This document shows, one piece after another, positions 12,443 to 20,013 of a stretch of 64,000 nucleotides of DNA. The translations under genes were made by a program, and so were the position numbers. The notes under the pieces were generated by a model that did not search any database, was not told the DNA's origin, and saw nothing but the letters and a program-made list of their open reading frames with translations. Position 1 is the stretch's first letter. The number at the start of each line of letters is the position of its first letter. This stretch comes from Phaeacidiphilus oryzae TH49 (GTDB lineage: Bacteria; Actinomycetota; Actinomycetes; Streptomycetales; Streptomycetaceae). The DNA is taken from contig NZ_JQMQ01000005.1 of assembly GCF_000744815.1 (NCBI RefSeq), positions 814,055 to 878,054 of the forward strand. The letters are read 5' to 3'.

Positions 12443-13045
12443 ATGAGCCACCGTCACCGCCATCCCTCGTCCCGCCGCAAGGACCTCGGGCTGCTCGCCC
12501 TGCGACTCGGCACCGGAGGAGTGCTCTTCGCGCACGGCGCGCAGAAGCTCTTCGGCTGGTTCGGCGGCGGTGGGCTGGACGCCACCGCCGGCGCCATGGA
12601 GCACATGGGCTTCCGCCCCGGCCGGCAGAACGCCATGGTCGCCGGGTTGAGCGAGGCCGGCGGCGGGGCGCTGCTCGCCCTCGGCGCGGCCACCCCCGCG
12701 GCCGGCGCCGCAGCCACCGGCGCCATGGCGGCGGCCGTCTCGGTGCACGCCCCGGCGGGCTTCTTCGCCACCTCGGGCGGCTTCGAGTACCCGGCCTTCC
12801 TCGGCTTCGTCGCCGCCGGGATCGGCCTGGCCGGGCCCGGCCGGTACTCCTTCGACCACCTCACCTGCCATGTCCTCGACCGGCGGTGGGTGGTCGGCAC
12901 CGCCTTCCTGGCCAGCGCGGGCGCCGCCTACGCCGTACTCCAGAAGCGCACCGAGAACCTCCGCGCAGAGGCCCTGCGCGCCGAGGACGAGGCGCGTCGC
13001 GCCTCCGCCACCGAGGACACCGAGGACAGCCCGCGCGACCTCTGA
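12443..13045 (+). CDS. DoxX-family membrane protein
   Basis: 200 residues starting at ATG 12443 behind CAGGGAAG. Four hydrophobic segments follow a basic N terminus; LALRLGTGGVLFAHGAQKLFGWFGG and GLSEAGGGALLALG are typical of the DoxX/SURF4 fold. Family members are small plasma-membrane proteins linked to quinone or redox-stress functions, with no settled reaction in actinomycetes. The last 45 residues are charged and repetitive (RAEALRAEDEARRA). It lies 113 bp behind the PfkB kinase gene and may be a separate transcription unit. Downstream is a 385-bp repeat tract facing the convergent hydrolase gene. Confidence 0.88.
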   Translation: MSHRHRHPSSRRKDLGLLALRLGTGGVLFAHGAQKLFGWFGGGGLDATAGAMEHMGFRPGRQNAMVAGLSEAGGGALLALGAATPAAGAAATGAMAAAVSVHAPAGFFATSGGFEYPAFLGFVAAGIGLAGPGRYSFDHLTCHVLDRRWVVGTAFLASAGAAYAVLQKRTENLRAEALRAEDEARRASATEDTEDSPRDL

Positions 13046-13430
13046 CCCGCGCCCGCGGTATCCGCCTGCGGAGGCAGGCCCGGCAGGCCGGGCACGCCGC
13101 AGGCCCGGCAAACCCACCAACCCGGCAAGCCGGGCACGCCCGACGGGCCGCAGGCCCCGGCAGGCCCCGCAAGCCCGGCAAGCGCGGCAAGCCCACGAGC
13201 CCGGCAAGCCCGACGGGCCGCAAGCCCGGCAGGCCCGACGGGCCGCAAGCCCGACGGGCCGCAGGTCCGCAGGCCCGGCAAGCCCACGAGCCCGGCAGGC
13301 CGCAGGCCCGCAAGCCCACGCGCCCCCCGCACGCCCGGCAAGCCCGCACACCCCCACGCCCGGCAAGCCCGCAGGCCCTCCGGCGCGCCCGCGCGCCCGC
13401 ACGCCCGCGCGCCCGAGGAACCCGCAGCTC
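13046..13430. repeat. Degenerate short-repeat tract between convergent genes
   Basis: 385 bp built from imperfect 9- to 12-bp units around GCCCGGCAAG, with a second unit GACGGGCCGCAAGCCCG seen three times. Some copies form compact hairpins, for example GCCCGGC-AA-GCCGGGC near 13116-13131. Open frames through it (Arg-Gln-Ala-Arg, Pro-Gly-Lys-Pro runs) exist in several frames and on both strands, as expected of a repeat and not of a gene. It separates the 3' ends of the DoxX and serine-hydrolase genes. A similar tract lies at 28516-28965, also between convergent genes. Confidence 0.75.
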
Positions 13431-14930
13431 TCAGACCCCTCGCCAGCCCTCCGGGTCCACCCCGCCCGGCACGGCCGCGGACCCCGCGCCCGTCGCCGGG
13501 TAGGGCGCCCGGGTCAGCACGAACGAGCCCAGATCGAGGTGGTCGGCCTCGCCGTCCGGGCCGCGCACCACCCGCAGCCGCTCGCCGGCGTAGTAGCCGT
13601 CCAGTCCGGTCCAGCAGTCCCGGCCGGGGCCGGGACGGAACCGCGAGGCGCGCCCGCCGCCCCCGCCCACCGGGGCCAGCTCCAACTGCCCGCCGTCCGC
13701 CCCACCCGCCGCATCCCCCGCATCCGCCCCGTCCGAGGCCCGCAGCCGCAGCGCGAAGCACGCCGGCCCCCAGTACCAGGGCCCGGTCAGCGCGAGGACC
13801 GCCTCGTCCACGGCGTCCGCCGGCAGCGGGCGCCACGGCTCCGGGATCCGCGGCTCGCGCTCCGCCGTGATCCGCACCAGGTCGATCGCGGCCCCGGCCG
13901 GGTCCACCTCGGCGGTCGCGTTGGCCAGCACGATCCCGGCCAGCCCCTCCTCTGCGTCGCACCAGAGCCCCGCCCGGAAGCCTGGCATCGACCCGGAGTG
14001 CCCGAAGTACACCCGTCCCTGACGGCGGACCAGCTGCAACCCCAGCCCGTACCCCCCGCCCCACTCCGCGCCCTCCGGCGGCGCGACCGGCCGCCGCATC
14101 TCCGCCAGCGCCGCCGGGCCGAGCACCCGCTCGTCGCCCCGGATCAGAAAGCGCGCCCAGCGGGCCAGGTCCTCGACGGTGGACCAGAGCTGCCCGGCGG
14201 GGGCCATCCGCCCGGTGGCGGTGTGCGGCTCGGGCAGCAGCACGTCGGCCCAGGGATGGACGGCCCAGCCGCCGGCGTGCGGCGGCTCCGGGTCGAGAGT
14301 GGTGCGCCGCATCCCCAGCGGTTCGAGGACCTCGGTCCGCAGCACATCCCCCCAGGACCTTCCGCGCACCGCCTCGACCACCCCGCCGAGCAGCGCGTAC
14401 CCCGGGTTGGAGTAGTGGAAGGCCCGTCCGGGCGGCAGCCGCAGCGCCGACTCCGGCGGCCCGGCCAGCACGTCCGCCGGCTCGGGCCGCAGCCCGCCGT
14501 CCGTCCGCTCCCACCACGGGCCCGGCGTCTCGGCCGCCAACCCGCCCGTGTGCGAGAGGAGTTGGGCGAGGGTCAGCTCGGCGGCGTCCGCCGGCAGCCC
14601 GTCCACCCACTTCCCGACCGGCTCACCGAGCCCGAGCAGCCCCTCCTCTCGCAGCCGCAGCACCAGCACCCCGGCGAAGGTCTTGCTCAGCGAACCGATC
14701 CGGTACTGCACGTCCGGCGTCGGCCCGTGCCCGGGTACGGAGGTCCGTGACCCGGTCCACACCAACTCGCCGTCCCGGACCAGCCCGGCCGCCAGCGAGG
14801 GCGCCCGCCCCCGCGACTGCTCCTGCGCGATCCGCCGCAGCAGCTCCCGCGCCGTCCCCGGCAGCGGCTGCTCCGCCGCCCGCGTCGAATCGCTCGACTC
14901 CGCCGACCCGTTCCACGACCCTGTGACCAT
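13431..14930 (-). CDS. Serine hydrolase of the class C beta-lactamase/penicillin-binding family
   Basis: 499 residues. The three active-site motifs are present: S80-L-S-K83 in YRIGSLSKTFAG, Y-S-N in FHYSNPGYALLGG near residue 167, and H-S-G in YFGHSGSMPGF near residue 320. The first serine is the nucleophile. The last 140 residues form a separate C-terminal lipocalin-like beta domain (WTGLDGYYAGERLRVV). No signal peptide is seen, so a cytosolic esterase/peptidase-like role is likelier than antibiotic resistance. ATG 14930 is chosen over GTG 14951 because GGGGGAGAG lies 8 nt upstream of it; this ATG shares the CATG with the divergent DUF402 gene. Confidence 0.85.
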   Translation of the reverse strand: MVTGSWNGSAESSDSTRAAEQPLPGTARELLRRIAQEQSRGRAPSLAAGLVRDGELVWTGSRTSVPGHGPTPDVQYRIGSLSKTFAGVLVLRLREEGLLGLGEPVGKWVDGLPADAAELTLAQLLSHTGGLAAETPGPWWERTDGGLRPEPADVLAGPPESALRLPPGRAFHYSNPGYALLGGVVEAVRGRSWGDVLRTEVLEPLGMRRTTLDPEPPHAGGWAVHPWADVLLPEPHTATGRMAPAGQLWSTVEDLARWARFLIRGDERVLGPAALAEMRRPVAPPEGAEWGGGYGLGLQLVRRQGRVYFGHSGSMPGFRAGLWCDAEEGLAGIVLANATAEVDPAGAAIDLVRITAEREPRIPEPWRPLPADAVDEAVLALTGPWYWGPACFALRLRASDGADAGDAAGGADGGQLELAPVGGGGGRASRFRPGPGRDCWTGLDGYYAGERLRVVRGPDGEADHLDLGSFVLTRAPYPATGAGSAAVPGGVDPEGWRGV

Positions 14931-15423
14931 GGCCGTACTCTCCCCCACCACGCCACTGGCGATCCACCTGATAAAGGCCCCCCGCCCCTGCGTCGGCTAC
15001 GCCGCCACCGTCCTCGCCGACGACGGCGACCGGATCACCGTCCGCGCGCCCTGGACCGGCCCGCCCGAGTACGACCTGGGCTACACCACCTTCGCCGCCG
15101 GCGACCTCTTCACCGAGTACTACTGGCGCAGCCGCTGGTACTCGGTCAAACGGGTGGACGCGCCGGACGGCACCACCAAGGGCTATTACTGCGACATCTG
15201 CCGCCCGGCCCGCCTGACCGGCGCGCCCGCCACCCTCCACGCGGTCGACCTCCACCTCGACCTCTGGCTCTCCGGCGACCGCCGGACCCTCGCCGTCCTC
15301 GACGAGGACGAGTTCGCCGCCAGCGGCATCGAGCAGCGGGCACCGGCGACCGCCGCCCGGGCCCGCGCCGCCCTCGCCGAGCTGGAGTCGCTGGCCCGGG
15401 CGACCGGACTGTCGGACTTCTAG
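14929..15423 (+). CDS. DUF402-family nucleotide phosphatase-like protein
   Basis: 164 residues. Contains the DUF402 core: GDLFTEYYWRSRWYSVKRVDAPDG, KGYYCDICRPARL, HAVDLHLDLWLSGDR, and LAVLDEDEFAASG, with Asp/Glu residues placed as metal ligands. Characterised DUF402 members hydrolyse nucleoside di- and triphosphates with Mg or Mn, so a cytosolic housekeeping phosphatase role is likely. ATG 14929 overlaps head-to-head with ATG 14930 of the hydrolase, and no ribosome site precedes it, so a leaderless transcript is possible; GTG 14923 two codons earlier is the alternative. Exonuclease III follows after 6 bp and is probably co-transcribed. Confidence 0.85.
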   Translation: MAVLSPTTPLAIHLIKAPRPCVGYAATVLADDGDRITVRAPWTGPPEYDLGYTTFAAGDLFTEYYWRSRWYSVKRVDAPDGTTKGYYCDICRPARLTGAPATLHAVDLHLDLWLSGDRRTLAVLDEDEFAASGIEQRAPATAARARAALAELESLARATGLSDF

Positions 15424-15429
15424 TCCAGA

Positions 15430-16257
15430 ATGTTCCCCATGGCCACCACCGTCACCGCCGTCACCACCGTCACCACCGTCAACGTCAACGGCCTGCGCGC
15501 CGCCGCCCGCAAGGGCTACCAGGAGTGGCTCGCCGCCACCTCGGCCGACGTCGTCTGCCTCCAGGAGGTCCGCGCCGAGCCCGAGCAGCTTCCGGCCGAG
15601 GTCCGCGAGCCGGAGGGCTGGCACACCGTCTGGGCCCCGGCGGCCGCCAAGGGCCGGGCCGGGGTCGCGGTCCTCTCCCGCGAGGAGCCGCTCGCCACCC
15701 GGATCGGCTTCGGCTCCGCCGAGTTCGACACCTCCGGCCGGTACGCCGAGATCGAGCTCCCGGGCCTGGTGGTGGCCAGCCTGTACCTCCCCTCCGGCGA
15801 GGTCGGCACCGAGCGGCAGGACGAGAAGGAGCGCTTCATGGCCGAGTTCCTGCCCTTCCTGATCGAACGCCGCGCCAAGGCCGCCGCCGAGGGCCGCGAG
15901 GTCGTGGTCTGCGGCGACTGGAACATCGCCCACACCGAGAACGACATCAAGAACTGGAAGTCCAACCAGAAGAACTCCGGCTTCCTCCCGGAGGAGCGCG
16001 CCTGGCTCACCCGCGTCCTCGAAGAGGCCGGCTACGTGGACACCGTCCGCCACCTCCACCCCGACCAGCCCGGCCCCTACTCCTGGTGGTCCTACCGAGG
16101 CCGAGCCTTCGACAACGACGCGGGCTGGCGGATCGACTACCAGCTGTCCACCCCGGGCCTCGCCGCCCGCGCCGCCACCGCCACGGTCGAACGGGCCCCC
16201 AGCCACCCGGAGCGCTGGAGCGATCACGCGCCGGTCACCGTCACCTACGCGGCCTGA
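15430..16257 (+). CDS. xth: Exodeoxyribonuclease III (AP endonuclease)
   Basis: 275 residues, the usual length. All endonuclease/exonuclease/phosphatase-fold motifs are seen in order: NVNGLRAA (Asn), VVCLQEVRAE (metal Glu), SLYLPSGEV (Tyr), VVCGDWNIAHTENDIKNWKSN (Asp, Asn), FLPEERAW, WWSYRGRAFDNDAGWRIDYQL (Asp) and SDHAPV (catalytic Asp-His). It cleaves DNA 5' of abasic sites and removes 3' blocking groups in base-excision repair in the cytosol. ATG 15430 or ATG 15439 could be used; the first is 6 bp from the preceding stop. The N terminus has a Thr-Val repeat (TVTAVTTVTTV) that does not disturb the first beta strand. Confidence 0.92.
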   Translation: MFPMATTVTAVTTVTTVNVNGLRAAARKGYQEWLAATSADVVCLQEVRAEPEQLPAEVREPEGWHTVWAPAAAKGRAGVAVLSREEPLATRIGFGSAEFDTSGRYAEIELPGLVVASLYLPSGEVGTERQDEKERFMAEFLPFLIERRAKAAAEGREVVVCGDWNIAHTENDIKNWKSNQKNSGFLPEERAWLTRVLEEAGYVDTVRHLHPDQPGPYSWWSYRGRAFDNDAGWRIDYQLSTPGLAARAATATVERAPSHPERWSDHAPVTVTYAA

Positions 16258-16308
16258 GAGAGAACGGGCCCACCCCTCGTCTCCGCAGCCCGGCATACGG
16301 AGCCGAGG

Positions 16309-17481
16309 TCAGCGGTCGGCGGACAGCACGGCGGCAAGGCCGTCCTGCAGGTCCCTGACGAAGAACTCGGGGACTTCGAGCGACGGGAAGTGGCCTCCGA
16401 CCTCGGGCGCACTCCAGCGGACGATCCGCCGGTAGCGCTCCTGCGCCCAGGTGCGCGGGCACTTCTCGACGTCGCGGGGGTAGGCGGTGATCGCCGACGG
16501 GACGTCGACCCGCAGTTCGGGGTCCAGCGAGTTGTGGCTCTCGTAGTAGATGCGGGCCGCCGACGCGCCGGTCCGCGTCAGCCAGTACAGCGTGACGTCG
16601 TCGAGCACGCGGTCTCGGGAGATCGTCTCGAACGGGCTGTCCTCGGTGTCCGACCACTCGGCGAACTTGTCGAGGATCCAGGCGAGTAGCCCCACCGGCG
16701 AGTCGACGAGCGAGTAGCCGATCGTCTGCGGCCGGGTCGCCTGCTGCTTCGCGTACGCCGCGCGGTGGCGCCAGAAATGCCGGGTCTCCTCGGCCCACCT
16801 GCGCTCCTCCGCCGTCAGTCCGTCCGTCGTCAGACCGGGCGGCGCCTCCGCGAACGTCGTGTGGATGCCGAGCACGTGCTCCGGGAACCGGCCGCCGAGG
16901 ACCGTGGTGATGTTGCCGCCCCAGTCGCCGCCATGGGCGGCGAACCTGCGGTAGCCGAGCCTTCCCATCAGGTCCACCCATGCTGCCGCGATCTTCTCGG
17001 TTCCCCACCCGGTGGCGGCCGGCTTGTCGCTGTAGCCGAATCCCGGCAGCGAGGGGACCACGACATGGAACGCCGGCGCGTCCGCATCTGCCGGCTCTGC
17101 CAGCTCGTCCACCACATCGACGAACCGGGCGACGCTGTCCGGCCAGCCGTGGGTCAGGATCAGCGGCGTGGCGTCCGCGCGCGGGGACCGGCGGTGCAGA
17201 AAGTGGATTCCCAGGCCGTCGATGGTCGTGCGGAACTGGCCGATCCGGTCGAGGCGCTCCTCGAACGACCGCCAGTCGTAGCCGGTGCGCCAGTAGTCCA
17301 CGACATCGACGAGATCGGCGAGCGGAACGCCCTGGTCCCATCGGCCGGGGCCAAGCGCGGCGCCGTGGACCGTCTCGGCCTCCGGCAGCCGCGCCGCGGC
17401 CAGTCGCGCCCGCAGATCGTCGAGGTCGGCGTCGGTCGCGCGGGCTTCGAATGCCTGCACGTCGCTGCTGGGACGGGACAT
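16309..17481 (-). CDS. Epoxide hydrolase (alpha/beta fold, microsomal type)
   Basis: 390 residues. Residues 1-110 form the epoxide-hydrolase N-terminal lid (VQAFEARATDADLDDLRARLAAARLPE). The oxyanion motif HGWPDSV and the nucleophile elbow HGGDWGGN (catalytic Asp) follow, with the catalytic His in EVGGHFPSLEVPE near the C terminus, so the triad is complete. It should open epoxides to diols through an alkyl-enzyme ester. ATG 17481 has the strong ribosome site GAGGAGGA. The gene is divergent from a CGNR regulator over 90 bp holding two matched palindromes, which suggests that regulator controls it, perhaps in response to an epoxide or related toxic compound. Confidence 0.9.
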   Translation of the reverse strand: MSRPSSDVQAFEARATDADLDDLRARLAAARLPEAETVHGAALGPGRWDQGVPLADLVDVVDYWRTGYDWRSFEERLDRIGQFRTTIDGLGIHFLHRRSPRADATPLILTHGWPDSVARFVDVVDELAEPADADAPAFHVVVPSLPGFGYSDKPAATGWGTEKIAAAWVDLMGRLGYRRFAAHGGDWGGNITTVLGGRFPEHVLGIHTTFAEAPPGLTTDGLTAEERRWAEETRHFWRHRAAYAKQQATRPQTIGYSLVDSPVGLLAWILDKFAEWSDTEDSPFETISRDRVLDDVTLYWLTRTGASAARIYYESHNSLDPELRVDVPSAITAYPRDVEKCPRTWAQERYRRIVRWSAPEVGGHFPSLEVPEFFVRDLQDGLAAVLSADR

Positions 17482-17510
17482 GAGTCCTCCTCGCCATCGT
17501 GGCCATGCCG

Positions 17511-17529
17511 GAACCGTCTAAGACGGTTC
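17511..17529. promoter_or_regulatory. Perfect 19-bp palindrome, operator candidate 1
   Basis: GAACCGTCTAAGACGGTTC has 9-bp perfect arms around one central base. It begins 30 bp upstream of the epoxide hydrolase ATG, where it would cover that gene's promoter. Its centre (17520) is 41 bp, close to four helical turns, from the centre of the second copy (17561). Confidence 0.6.
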
Positions 17530-17551
17530 TAGCAGGCCTCCGACCACGCCG

Positions 17552-17570
17552 CAACCGGCTAAGGTGGTTC
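17552..17570. promoter_or_regulatory. Degenerate second palindrome, operator candidate 2
   Basis: CAACCGGCTAAGGTGGTTC repeats the layout of the palindrome at 17511 (AACC..CT-A-AG..GGTT). It ends 1 bp before the CGNR ATG and contains TAAGGT, a plausible -10 element for a leaderless transcript of that gene; no ribosome site is present. Confidence 0.5.
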
Positions 17571-17571
17571 C

Positions 17572-18147
17572 ATGACCGCTGAGTTCCCTGACTTCCGCCT
17601 CGGCAACGTGCTGGCCACCAGCTTCACGGGGACGCTGTCCGAACGTCACGGCGAGACCGTGGAACGCATCCCCACACCGCAGCGACTCGTCGACTGGCTG
17701 ACGGTGAGCGGCCTCGCCGTCGACACCTGCACCGCCGCCCAGCTCGACAGCGCCCGGGAACTCAGGGAGGCGATCCATGCCGCCGCGACGGCGGCCGCCG
17801 CGCAGCGCCCACTCCCCGCGGCCGCCGTCCAGGTCATCAACGACTTCAGCACTCAGGGGCGGGCCGCGGCGGTCCTCACGCCCGAGGGCAAGCGGCGCTG
17901 GCGGCTCAGCTCGGCCTCCTGCGTGGAGGACGCTCTCAGCGTGATCGCCGCCGACGCGGTCGGCATCATCGCGGGCGAGCGGGACGGCAGGCTGGCCATG
18001 TGCGCGTCGCCGACCTGCCAGGCCGTCTTCTTCGATACCAGTCAGAGCCGCACCCGCAAATGGTGCGACATGAACACCTGCGGGAATCGCCAGAAGAAGG
18101 CGCGCTTCATCGCCAACCGGCGGAAGAACGCCGAATCGTCGGAGTGA
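17572..18147 (+). CDS. CGNR zinc-finger/ABATE-domain transcriptional regulator
   Basis: 191 residues. The N-terminal part (about 5-140) resembles the ABATE ligand-sensing domain; the C-terminal part has the zinc-finger signature CASPTCQAVFFDTSQSRTR, then KWCDMNTCGNRQKKARF, with the four metal cysteines and the eponymous CGNR. Family members are actinobacterial one-component DNA-binding regulators. The start at ATG 17572 follows the second palindrome directly. Divergence from the epoxide hydrolase and the paired palindromes point to control of both genes by this protein. The operator assignment is inference. DNA glycosylase follows after 179 bp. Confidence 0.85.
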   Translation: MTAEFPDFRLGNVLATSFTGTLSERHGETVERIPTPQRLVDWLTVSGLAVDTCTAAQLDSARELREAIHAAATAAAAQRPLPAAAVQVINDFSTQGRAAAVLTPEGKRRWRLSSASCVEDALSVIAADAVGIIAGERDGRLAMCASPTCQAVFFDTSQSRTRKWCDMNTCGNRQKKARFIANRRKNAESSE

Positions 18148-18326
18148 TCGGGTCGGCTCCCCGCGGGCGACGCCGGGTACGCGCCGTCCACGTCCACGTC
18201 CTCCCTCCGGGCCGGCGCGGCCGACCGACGCGGCTGGCCGGCCGGTCGCCGGGCCGAAGGCGGGCGGCAGCCGGGTTACGCTGATCACTGTCCGCTTTCC
18301 GGTAGCTCGTGAACGTCGAGGCGGCC

Positions 18327-19187
18327 ATGCCTGAACTGCCCGAAGTCGAAGCCCTGACCGGCCTGCTGGCCGAGGACGCGGTCGGCCGGGAGGTCGAGCG
18401 GGTGTACCCGGTCTCCTTCTCGGCGCTGAAGACCTACGACCCGCCGGTCTCCGCGCTGGAGGGCCGCACCCTCGACGCCGTGGCCCGGCACGGCAAGTTC
18501 CTCGACCTCGCCGCCGGCGACCTCCACCTGGTGTTCCACCTGGCCCGGGCCGGCTGGGTGCGCTGGCACGACACGCTGCCCGACGCCCCGCCGCGCCCCG
18601 GCAAGGGCCCGCTGGCGCTGCGCGTCCGGCTCTCCGGTGGCGCCGGCTTCGACCTCACGGAGGCCGGCACCCAGAAGCACCTGGCCGTCTATCTGGTCCG
18701 CGACCCCCTGGAGGTACCCGGGGTCGCCCGCCTCGGACCGGACCCGCTCTCGCCGGACTTCACCCAGGAGGCCTTCGCCGCTCTGCTGGGCGGCGAGAAG
18801 CGGCAGATCAAGGGGTTCCTCCGGGACCAGAGCGTGATCGCCGGGATCGGCAACGCCTACTCGGACGAGATCCTCCACGCCGCCCGGATGTCCCCCTTCA
18901 AGCCCGCCGCCAACCTCACCGGCGAGGAGATCGCCCGCCTCTACGCGGCGATCGGCGAGACGCTGGGCGCCGCCGTGGAGCGGGCCCGCGGGGTCCCGCT
19001 GCGCTCGCTGAAGTCGGAGAAGAAGAGCGGCCTCCGGGTGCACGGACGTACCGGCGAGCCCTGCCCGGTCTGCGGGGACACCATCCGCGAGGTGTCCTTC
19101 AGCGACTCCTCGCTGCAGTACTGCCCCACCTGCCAGACCGGCGGCAAGCCGCTGGCCGACCGCCGCCTCTCCCGCCTCCTGAAGTGA
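18327..19187 (+). CDS. DNA glycosylase/AP lyase of the Fpg/Nei family
   Basis: 286 residues. ATG 18327 is chosen because the family needs Pro2 as catalytic nucleophile: the mature start is PELPEVEAL, with Glu3. An in-frame GTG at 18309 would mask it. Other landmarks are the catalytic lysine region RHGKFLDL, the helix-two-turns-helix QSVIAGIGNAYSDEILHAA, and a C-terminal zinc finger C-P-V-C ... C-P-T-C-Q ending in GGKPLADRRLSRLLK. It excises oxidised bases and nicks the strand in base-excision repair. The zinc-finger tip departs from Fpg (no QRTT), so it fits the actinobacterial Fpg/Nei-like branch; exact base preference cannot be told. Confidence 0.88.
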   Translation: MPELPEVEALTGLLAEDAVGREVERVYPVSFSALKTYDPPVSALEGRTLDAVARHGKFLDLAAGDLHLVFHLARAGWVRWHDTLPDAPPRPGKGPLALRVRLSGGAGFDLTEAGTQKHLAVYLVRDPLEVPGVARLGPDPLSPDFTQEAFAALLGGEKRQIKGFLRDQSVIAGIGNAYSDEILHAARMSPFKPAANLTGEEIARLYAAIGETLGAAVERARGVPLRSLKSEKKSGLRVHGRTGEPCPVCGDTIREVSFSDSSLQYCPTCQTGGKPLADRRLSRLLK

Positions 19188-19190
19188 CCG

Positions 19191-19214
19191 GGCCCCGTCC
19201 GGCGGGCCTCTTTT
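19191..19214 (+). terminator. Short hairpin with T-run after the glycosylase gene
   Basis: GGCCC (19191-19195) and GGGCC (19204-19208) form a 5-bp stem with an 8-nt loop, followed by TCTTTT. It starts 3 bp after the stop codon and is a weak intrinsic terminator candidate. Confidence 0.45.
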
Positions 19215-19302
19215 GTAGAGTGGCGGAACAAAACGTTCTGCCCGTCTGCTGCCCGCCGCCGCCCGCGGGCGCCCGCCGCCCGCCGTCCCGAGGAGCCCGC
19301 TG

Positions 19303-19977
19303 ATGTCCACCCGTCCGACGACGACCGTGTCCGCGCGCGCCCTGCTGCTGGACATGGACGGCACCCTGGTCAACTCCGACGCCGTCGTCGAGCGGATCTG
19401 GCGCGGCTGGGCGGCGGAGAACGGCGTGGACGCCGAGGCGGTACTGAGCGTCGCCCACGGCCGGCAGGGGCACGCCACCATGGCGCTGCTGTTCCCCGAG
19501 CGGCCGCACGCCCAGAACCTCGCCGACAACGAACGACTGCTGGAGAGGGAGCGGAACGACACCGAGGGCGTGGTCCCCATACCGGGAGCCCCCGCCCTCC
19601 TGGACGCGCTGCTCGCGCAGGGCATCGCCCACGCCCTGGTCACCTCGGCCGACGTACCGCTGTCCGAGGCCCGGATGGCGGCCGCCGGAGTCCGCTACCC
19701 GGCGGTCCGGATCACCGCCGAGAACGTCTCCGCCAGCAAGCCCGACCCGGAGGGCTTCCTCAAGGGCGCCGCCGAGCTCGGCGTCGATCCGGCGGACTGC
19801 CTCGTCCTCGAGGACTCCGAGGCCGGCATCGCCGCAGGGCGCGCGGCCGGGATGCGGGTGGTGGGCGTCGGCCCGCGCGCCGCCGCCCACCGGCCCGACC
19901 ACCACGTCCAGGACCTGACCGGAGTCCGGGTCGAGGCCGGTCCGGTGCCCGGAAGCGTGCGACTCCACCTCGGCTAG
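19303..19977 (+). CDS. HAD-superfamily sugar-phosphate phosphatase/mutase-like hydrolase
   Basis: 224 residues, ATG 19303 behind CGAGGAG. Motif I LLLDMDGTLVNSD supplies the nucleophilic and acid Asp, motif II is ALVTSADVP, motif III lysine is in SASKPDPEGFL, and motif IV is LVLEDSEAGIAAG. The helical cap between motifs I and II places it in HAD subfamily IA near beta-phosphoglucomutase and sugar-phosphate phosphatases. It should dephosphorylate a small cytosolic phosphate ester; substrate is unknown. The upstream gap has an inverted repeat GCGGAAC-N5-GTTCTGC near 19223-19241 that may be regulatory. Confidence 0.85.
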   Translation: MSTRPTTTVSARALLLDMDGTLVNSDAVVERIWRGWAAENGVDAEAVLSVAHGRQGHATMALLFPERPHAQNLADNERLLERERNDTEGVVPIPGAPALLDALLAQGIAHALVTSADVPLSEARMAAAGVRYPAVRITAENVSASKPDPEGFLKGAAELGVDPADCLVLEDSEAGIAAGRAAGMRVVGVGPRAAAHRPDHHVQDLTGVRVEAGPVPGSVRLHLG

Positions 19978-20013
19978 TCGCGCAGGGTTCCGGCTCCGGC
20001 CAGAGGCCCGGGC

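Noticed and set aside
13116-13131. CRISPR-like array suspected from regular short repeats
   Set aside because: Units are 9-12 bp, imperfect, contiguous, with no unique spacers and no cas genes.
12870-14750. Long plus-strand frame running through the repeat tract and the serine hydrolase
   Set aside because: It consists of repeat-derived Arg/Ala/Gln runs and then a shadow of the hydrolase on the other strand.
18285-19643. 452-codon minus-strand frame across the glycosylase and HAD genes
   Set aside because: Shadow of two clear plus-strand genes; no own motif and no ribosome site.
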